Source: a bacterium
GTDB lineage: Bacteria; Bacteroidota; Bacteroidia; Bacteroidales; Bacteroidaceae
Direction: 5' to 3'
NCBI GenBank assembly: GCA_004562975.1
Contig: SFQP01000087.1
Location: 1-7,099, forward strand
DNA: 7,099 nucleotides
Part shown: one piece after another, positions 1-7,099 of the stretch
Layout: the number at the start of each line of letters is the position of its first letter
Numbering within the stretch: the first letter of the stretch is position 1
Notes under the pieces: generated by a model
Told to the model about the DNA's origin: nothing
The model's database searches: none
The model's input: the letters and a program-made list of their open reading frames with translations, nothing else
Translations under genes and position numbers: made by a program

Positions 1-1221
1 GAATCCGACGGCCCGACGTTCCTATGGAACGACATGATCCGCGAGGCCAGTCAGGAAGATGCCGAAAACCGCAATAATGTGCCCGTAGCACAGCTTTCCG
101 ACGCGGACATGGTAATCAGTATGCCCATGCAATGGTATTTCGATTCCATCGCCGCCATGGTGCCCACAGCCGAACGCACCGATACCGGCGTGGAGATTCC
201 AAGAATCGACATGCCAACGTTCCATCTTGATTCGCAGGCGCTTTCCGGCGTGGACGCGGTGGTCGGCAATGCCATCGTAAGCACACGTTGGCTGGATGCT
301 GTCGGCAATCTCGCCAAGGCAGTGGAAATGACCGCGCGATTCGTTGGCAACGTCGCAGATCGAGACAATGAGGGCTTCGACTATTTGAAAGACCTGATTC
401 AGACCGTGCGCGTGTACATGGACGCCGTGGCCTGCAATGCCGATCCCATGACCGGCGAACAGGCGCTGAATATCATCACGCAAGTGGCCTGCAATGAGGA
501 TTTTCGTCTTAACGCCATGCAAATGGTTGAACTGCTTTCGTGCGGCCTGTCGTTCGCGCAATGGGACGATACGCGCATGTTCGCTTACGATGCGTTGAAT
601 AAGGGCTTTGCCACGATGAGTGATTTCGCCACGTCTGCTTCGAGGTTGTCAAACTCGGCAGATGATTCCGACAGCCGCGACATGCAAACTGATTCGCAGT
701 CTGTTGCGCAAGTGAAAACCGATTTGGGTTTGTTTGAAGACGCTGATTCCTTATCCGCAGAAGATTTGAATAATCTCGCGATGCTTGATCCTGCTTTGCT
801 TTCAGAAAAGGAGATTGCGCAGGCCGCGCAGAATCAGTTCGATCATGCCGTACAGTTTTTGCGACATGACTTGCTGCGGATTAGTGGTGACATTGATGAG
901 GCTGATCGTTTCCTGCGTGACAATCATACTTCCGAACCGCTCGCCGATGCGTATGCGGCACGTCTGATTGCTGCCGAACGTTGGCAGGATCTGCTCGATT
1001 TTGTCGATCTGGTGTTACGGGACAAACCTAATCAGGTCACGATGATGTTCCCCGAAGAAGTGGTGCCCTACGAGTGGGAGACGATTCGCGAGGCCGCTTT
1101 GGAAGCGTTGGGACGCAGCGACGAACTGGTTGCCATGTATCAGGAACGCTTGGATGATACGTATGATCCCAATACCGCGCTCAATCATCTGAAACTCCAC
1201 GCCTGGTTGAATCAGCAGTAG
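1..1221 (+). CDS. Hypothetical helical protein, C-terminal part (5' end outside window)
   Basis: The frame is open from the first base (E-S-D-G-P-T-F-L-W-N-D-M) to the TAG at 1219-1221, giving 406 visible residues. The first Met (codon at 34) has no convincing ribosome binding site, only GGA a few bases upstream, and the frame continues before it, so the gene probably starts outside the window. No signal peptide or membrane segment is visible. Residues about 40-215 look largely alpha-helical. A Ser/Asp/Gln-rich stretch at about 215-245 looks like a flexible linker. The last 150 residues are acidic helices with a TPR- or HEAT-like rhythm (ISGDIDEADRFLRDN, WQDLLDFVDLVL, IREAALEALGRSDELVAMY), which suggests a protein-interaction scaffold. 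I recognise no catalytic motif and cannot name the family. The reading frame is intact. The gene converges on the rRNA operon and its stop codon lies about 210 bases from the strongest rRNA terminator. Confidence 0.88.
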   Translation, partial: ESDGPTFLWNDMIREASQEDAENRNNVPVAQLSDADMVISMPMQWYFDSIAAMVPTAERTDTGVEIPRIDMPTFHLDSQALSGVDAVVGNAIVSTRWLDAVGNLAKAVEMTARFVGNVADRDNEGFDYLKDLIQTVRVYMDAVACNADPMTGEQALNIITQVACNEDFRLNAMQMVELLSCGLSFAQWDDTRMFAYDALNKGFATMSDFATSASRLSNSADDSDSRDMQTDSQSVAQVKTDLGLFEDADSLSAEDLNNLAMLDPALLSEKEIAQAAQNQFDHAVQFLRHDLLRISGDIDEADRFLRDNHTSEPLADAYAARLIAAERWQDLLDFVDLVLRDKPNQVTMMFPEEVVPYEWETIREAALEALGRSDELVAMYQERLDDTYDPNTALNHLKLHAWLNQQ

Positions 1222-1225
1222 TCCC

Positions 1226-1303
1226 GATTCCTCCACTCACTGGAACAATCCTTCCGCCCACGGGCCTTCCGGCGTCCCGAAACTCCCGGCCGATGGAGGA
1301 ATC
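1226..1303. repeat. 9-bp inverted repeat just after the stop codon
   Basis: GATTCCTCC (1226-1234) is the exact reverse complement of GGAGGAATC (1295-1303), with 60 bases between the arms. It begins five bases after the stop codon of the plus-strand gene. In the plus-strand mRNA it could close a long stem-loop and protect the 3' end, but no U-tract follows, so it is not a standard intrinsic terminator. The right arm coincides with the start of the second 53-bp repeat unit. Confidence 0.5.
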
Positions 1304-1347
1304 ATCCCGCCGGCAGTCCTTCCGGCGTCCAAAAACCTCCAATGGGC
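1242..1347. repeat. Two diverged tandem units of 53 bp
   Basis: Unit 1 starts at 1242 and unit 2 at 1295. The clearest shared block is CCTTCCGGCGTCC, at 1265-1277 and 1318-1330, exactly 53 bases apart. Flanking bases also agree in register (GGA..AATC at the start, CCGCC, then AAAC), and identity falls off towards the end. This looks like an old local duplication. It carries no reading frame that I believe. Confidence 0.55.
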
Positions 1348-1352
1348 GGAGG
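1331..1352 (-). terminator. Third, weak terminator candidate of the rRNA operon
   Basis: Read on the minus strand, CCTCC (1348-1352) pairs with GGAGG (1336-1340) across a seven-base loop and is followed directly by five U residues (1331-1335). The stem is only five pairs, and the upstream GGGCG can also pair with bases of the loop. It is therefore a weak or backup site downstream of the two stronger hairpins. Confidence 0.4.
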
Positions 1353-1372
1353 AAACGCCCGTGTGCGGGAAT

Positions 1373-1412
1373 AAGAAAAGGGGTTCCCGGAGCGTCACGC
1401 CCGGGGATCCCC
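1373..1412 (-). terminator. Second rRNA terminator, imperfect copy of the first
   Basis: The minus-strand hairpin spans 1380-1412. GGGG(A)TCCCCGG pairs with CCGGGAACCCC with one mismatch and single-base bulges, the apex is GCG/CGC around a three-base loop, and CUUUUCUU follows (1373-1380). It shares a 28-base block with the main terminator (1373-1400 against 1432-1460, the latter with one extra G) but has a different upstream arm. It is a plausible tandem backup terminator. Confidence 0.65.
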
Positions 1413-1460
1413 CGGAAACCGGAAGACAAACAAGAAAAGGGGGTTCCCGGAGCGTCACGC
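1373..1460. repeat. Direct repeat that duplicates the terminator 3' arm
   Basis: AAGAAAAG followed by a 20-base block that starts GGGTTCCCGG and ends CGTCACGC occurs at 1373-1400 and again at 1432-1460. The 20-base blocks are identical at 1381-1400 and 1441-1460, a 60-base period. The copied part holds the U-tract and the 3' arm of the hairpin as transcribed on the minus strand. Each copy finds its own 5' arm nearby. Confidence 0.85.
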
Positions 1461-1474
1461 TCGACGGGAACCCC
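1432..1474 (-). terminator. Main intrinsic terminator of the rRNA operon
   Basis: On the minus strand GGGGTTCCCG (1465-1474) pairs perfectly with CGGGAACCCC (1440-1449). An inner GAGCG/CGCTC stem caps a three-base loop, with a two-base UC bulge on one side. CUUUUCUUG follows at 1431-1439. It starts about six bases beyond the 5S 3' end, which is where an rRNA operon terminator should be. Fifteen GC-rich pairs plus a U-tract make this a strong factor-independent terminator. No U-tract follows in the plus direction. Confidence 0.93.
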
Positions 1475-1480
1475 GACGTT

Positions 1481-1604
1481 GAATGCGGCGGCGTGCTACT
1501 CTCCCACACCCTCTCGAGTGCAGTACCATCGCCGCGACCAGGCCTTAGCTTCCGGGTTCGGAAAGGGACCGGGACGCGAACAACCAAACGCTTCACCGGT
1601 ATCG
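1481..1604 (-). rRNA. rrf: 5S ribosomal RNA
   Basis: This is the central-protuberance RNA of the large ribosomal subunit. The 3' two thirds are typical of Actinobacteria: the helix III/loop B-C block CCGAACCCGGAAGCTAAG (about 1545-1561), then CGATGGTACTGCA, GGGTGTGGGAGAGTAG, and a GCCGCC-containing 3' strand of helix I (about 1485-1490). The gene lies between 23S and a strong terminator, as the last gene of the operon. The 5' third is unusual. The expected GGCGGC strand of helix I and a good complement to the CCTGGTCGC strand of helix II are not obvious; only short or GU-rich pairings can be drawn. The 5' end is therefore an estimate, made by counting back from CCGAAC at 1556-1561, and could be off by 10-20 bases. 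Confidence 0.85.
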
Positions 1605-1693
1605 TTTCCGTGACCACAAGAAAACAATGCTCCTTGCCATCCAACGAAAGAAACCACCACAGGACGAGACCCGACCCAACAAGCGGGTCGGAA
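1605..1693 (-). other. 23S-5S transcribed spacer
   Basis: About 90 bases with no gene. It holds a hairpin at 1671-1691 (CCGACCC/GGGTCGG, seven-base loop) next to the 23S 3' end. Part of that hairpin can instead pair with the 5' flank of 23S in the processing stalk. It also holds the decamer GTGGTGGTTT (minus strand, 1651-1660), which begins the antitermination-type elements in the leader and in the 16S-23S spacer. Here TGGAT and GGAGCATTG follow, so this resembles a decayed copy of the spacer element. Confidence 0.75.
1671..1691 (-). promoter_or_regulatory. Hairpin in the 23S-5S spacer
   Basis: CCGACCC (1671-1677 on the plus strand) and GGGTCGG (1685-1691) form a perfect 7-bp stem with a seven-base loop just beyond the 23S 3' end. 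It probably takes part in precursor processing. It competes with the extension of the 23S stalk, which uses 1685-1691. No U-tract follows, so it is not a terminator. Confidence 0.6.
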
Positions 1694-4767
<3,074 letters not shown>

Positions 4768-4777
<10 letters not shown>

Positions 4778-4790
4778 CCCCGAAAAACCC
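4768..4790 (-). promoter_or_regulatory. 23S precursor processing stalk, 5' arm
   Basis: This is the partner of 1685-1703. Its order on the minus strand is GGG (4788-4790), UUUU bulge, UCGGGGC (4777-4783) and GTGTGCCGC (4768-4776). The complementarity spans three kilobases and includes flanking spacer bases outside the mature RNA, which supports a role in maturation of the precursor. Confidence 0.65.
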
Positions 4791-4901
4791 TAATGATAGC
4801 TTCAAACGCCAGACGACAAATCATCACACTGTAAAAAATGATCACAAAACGATCGATCTCGAAACCAGACTCCAAAAAGAAGCCTGGCGAAATCGCGATA
4901 A

Positions 4902-4933
4902 AGCAAACGATGACATCACATCATCGCATTGCT
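4902..4933 (-). promoter_or_regulatory. Hairpin downstream of the spacer antitermination element
   Basis: AGCAA (4902-4906) pairs with TTGCT (4929-4933). Across a small internal loop, CGATGA (4908-4913) pairs with TCATCG (4921-4926) around a seven-base loop. In transcription order it follows the TTTGAGAACT element directly and overlaps its last bases (GAGCA). A box followed by a stem-loop is the usual layout of rRNA antitermination or processing sites. Confidence 0.5.
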
Positions 4934-4964
4934 CGCGTCCACTATCCAGTTCTCAAACCACCAC
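4930..4964 (-). promoter_or_regulatory. Antitermination-type (boxA-like) element in the spacer
   Basis: The minus strand reads GTGGTGGTTTGAGAACT (4948-4964), followed by GGATAGTGGACGCGAGCA. TTTGAGAACTxxATAGTG is a conserved block in rRNA leaders and spacers of Gram-positive bacteria, where it is linked to Nus-dependent antitermination and precursor processing. The first 17 bases are identical to those in the operon leader (6934-6950). The element lies about 170 bases ahead of 23S. Confidence 0.7.
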
Positions 4965-4983
4965 GCGCCCCGACCGGACCCGA

Positions 4984-5006
4984 CCCACAGGCCCACAGGC
5001 CCACGG
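4984..5006. repeat. 8-bp tandem repeat in the spacer
   Basis: CCCACAGG occurs at 4984-4991 and 4992-4999 and is followed by CCCACGG (5000-5006), making nearly three units. Slippage could change its length between rRNA operons or strains. Confidence 0.75.
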
Positions 5007-5023
5007 CGTCCCGCCAGGGGCAT

Positions 5024-5064
5024 CCGGAAAACCGCACGCGACCAAGTCGCGGGTGGCGGTCCGG
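5024..5064 (-). promoter_or_regulatory. Large GC hairpin in the spacer
   Basis: The core is CGCGAC (5037-5042) paired with GTCGCG (5046-5051) around a three-base loop. Outside it, CCGC (5032-5035) pairs with GCGG (5056-5059), and CCGG (5024-5027) with CCGG (5061-5064), separated by short internal loops. It is probably a fold of the precursor RNA. Confidence 0.6.
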
Positions 5065-5142
5065 GAACCCAAAAGCATATCCGCACCGCTCCCCGCCGGC
5101 CCCAAGGACCCGCGAAGCCAACGATCTCTTCCACACCAGCAC

Positions 5143-5181
5143 GCCCGCGCCGGAACCGGGAACCATCCCCGGCACGCGGGC
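5143..5181 (-). promoter_or_regulatory. Two-step hairpin in the spacer
   Basis: The outer stem is GCCCGCG (5143-5149) with CGCGGGC (5175-5181). The inner stem is CCGGG (5156-5160) with CCCGG (5168-5172), with a seven-base loop. It lies soon after 16S and is a likely precursor-processing structure. No U-tract follows. Confidence 0.6.
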
Positions 5182-5189
5182 CACACGAC

Positions 5190-5208
5190 GGACGCCAGAC
5201 CGGCGTCC
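5190..5208 (-). promoter_or_regulatory. Hairpin just after the 16S 3' end
   Basis: GGACGCC (5190-5196) and GGCGTCC (5202-5208) form a perfect 7-bp stem with a five-base loop. It starts about 15 bases beyond the 16S end. On the transcribed strand a U7 run comes before the stem rather than after it, so it does not look like a terminator. It may guide 3' trimming of 16S. Confidence 0.65.
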
Positions 5209-5222
5209 TGAAAAAAACTCCG

Positions 5223-6752
<1,530 letters not shown>

Positions 6753-6811
6753 AAAACTTTGCAGAAAGCCAACATGTGACTCTCAAAAATAAGAAAATTG
6801 ACGATCGCCTT

Positions 6812-6839
6812 ATAAGGAAAGGCGCATCGCACGAAAACC
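6812..6839 (-). promoter_or_regulatory. Leader hairpin with one bulge
   Basis: CGAT+CGCCTT (6812-6821) pairs with AAGGCG+C+ATCG (6829-6839), ten pairs with one bulged base and a seven-base loop. It lies about 60 bases before 16S and probably folds in the precursor. Confidence 0.55.
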
Positions 6840-6863
6840 CCACCGTCCTTCAAGGCCTCCCGG

Positions 6864-6881
6864 CCACTCGCGAACGAGCGG
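6864..6881 (-). promoter_or_regulatory. Leader hairpin with UUCG loop
   Basis: On the transcribed strand CCGCTCG pairs with CGAGTGG (one G-U) around a UUCG tetraloop (6871-6874). The wobble pair exists only on the minus strand, which fits function as the minus-strand RNA. The next bases can form a small GGCC/GGCC hairpin (6854-6865). Confidence 0.6.
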
Positions 6882-6924
6882 ACGATGAACTGGCAATCAT
6901 TGACTATAAAGAAGTAGTACAAAT

Positions 6925-6950
6925 ACGCTCTTGAGTTCTCAAACCACCAC
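6925..6950 (-). promoter_or_regulatory. Antitermination-type (boxA-like) element in the leader
   Basis: The minus strand reads GTGGTGGTTTGAGAACT (6934-6950), then CAAGAGCG. TTGAG and CTCAA (6931-6942) are also inverted repeats of each other. The 17 bases are identical to the spacer element at 4948-4964, and the distance to the next rRNA is similar (about 180 against 170 bases). In other Gram-positive bacteria this block is associated with Nus-factor antitermination of rRNA transcription; here that role is inferred. Confidence 0.7.
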
Positions 6951-7011
6951 CACTCACCCGCCTCGAGGCACCCCAACCGGGGAACCACTCGCCGAGCGGC
7001 AGCGAAGAGTC

Positions 7012-7040
7012 AATTTACACGAACCCCGGCAATCACGCAA
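7012..7040 (-). promoter_or_regulatory. Candidate rRNA operon promoter
   Basis: The -35 would be TTGCGT (7035-7040), the -10 TAAATT (7012-7017), with a 17-base spacer, and transcription would start near 7005. The match is modest (3/6 and 4/6). It lies ahead of the antitermination element, as a promoter must. A second weak pair lies further upstream: TTTATT (7076-7081), 16 bases, TATCTT (7054-7059). rRNA operons often have several promoters and more may lie beyond the window edge. Confidence 0.4.
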
Positions 7041-7099
7041 ATCGACCCTTCCAAAGATACCCTAAAACCGTTGCAAATAAACACATCCCTCGGCGTGTC

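Larger units (their letters stand above)
6753..7005 (-). other. rRNA operon leader
   Basis: This transcribed leader lies between the candidate start site near 7005 and 16S. In transcription order it holds the CCCC/GGGG mini-hairpin (6971-6982), the TTTGAGAACTCAA element (6925-6950), a UUCG-capped hairpin (6864-6881), a small GGCC hairpin (6854-6865), a bulged hairpin (6812-6839), and an A/T-rich stretch with a U7 run next to 16S. I could not find a long uninterrupted complement between this leader and the start of the 16S-23S spacer, so the 16S stalk is not defined here. No protein gene is supported. Confidence 0.75.

Noticed and set aside
34..36. ATG at 34 as the true start of the left gene
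   Set aside because: The frame stays open to base 1 and there is no good ribosome binding site before 34, so the start is more likely outside the window.

Overview
The window is one end of a ribosomal RNA operon from a Bifidobacterium, together with the 3' part of a protein gene that runs towards it. The 16S sequence (minus strand) matches, from memory, the Bifidobacterium catenulatum/pseudocatenulatum group, including the V2 and V3 stretches around 6520-6560 and 6270-6340. No database search was run, so the genus is firm and the species group is likely.

Layout. (1) Positions 1-1221, plus strand: the C-terminal 406 codons of a mostly helical protein that I cannot name; its start lies outside the window. 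(2) Positions 1222-1480: a convergent intergenic region, dense in inverted and direct repeats, holding up to three tandem intrinsic terminators for the rRNA operon. (3) Positions 1481-6752, minus strand: 5S (about 1481-1604), 23S (about 1694-4777) and 16S (about 5224-6752), so transcription runs 16S-23S-5S from right to left. The 16S-23S spacer (about 446 bases) carries no tRNA gene but has three strong GC hairpins, an AT-rich hairpin and an antitermination-type element. (4) Positions 6753-7099: the operon leader, with a second copy of that element, two hairpins and a weak candidate promoter at 7012-7040.

How it works together. A promoter at the right edge would drive a leader containing a TTTGAGAACT element. 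The same element recurs in the 16S-23S spacer at nearly the same distance from the next rRNA, and a decayed version sits in the 23S-5S spacer. The sequences flanking 23S pair into a processing stalk. Transcription ends at a strong hairpin plus U-tract, backed by a partial duplicate of the same module.

I found no undescribed system such as a defence island, mobile element or CRISPR array. The points worth a second look are the spacing and recurrence of the antitermination-type module, the duplicated terminator, the poorly self-complementary 5' half of the 5S gene, and the compensated base pairs in the drug-binding sites of 16S and 23S. All other open reading frames inside the rRNA genes are treated as chance.
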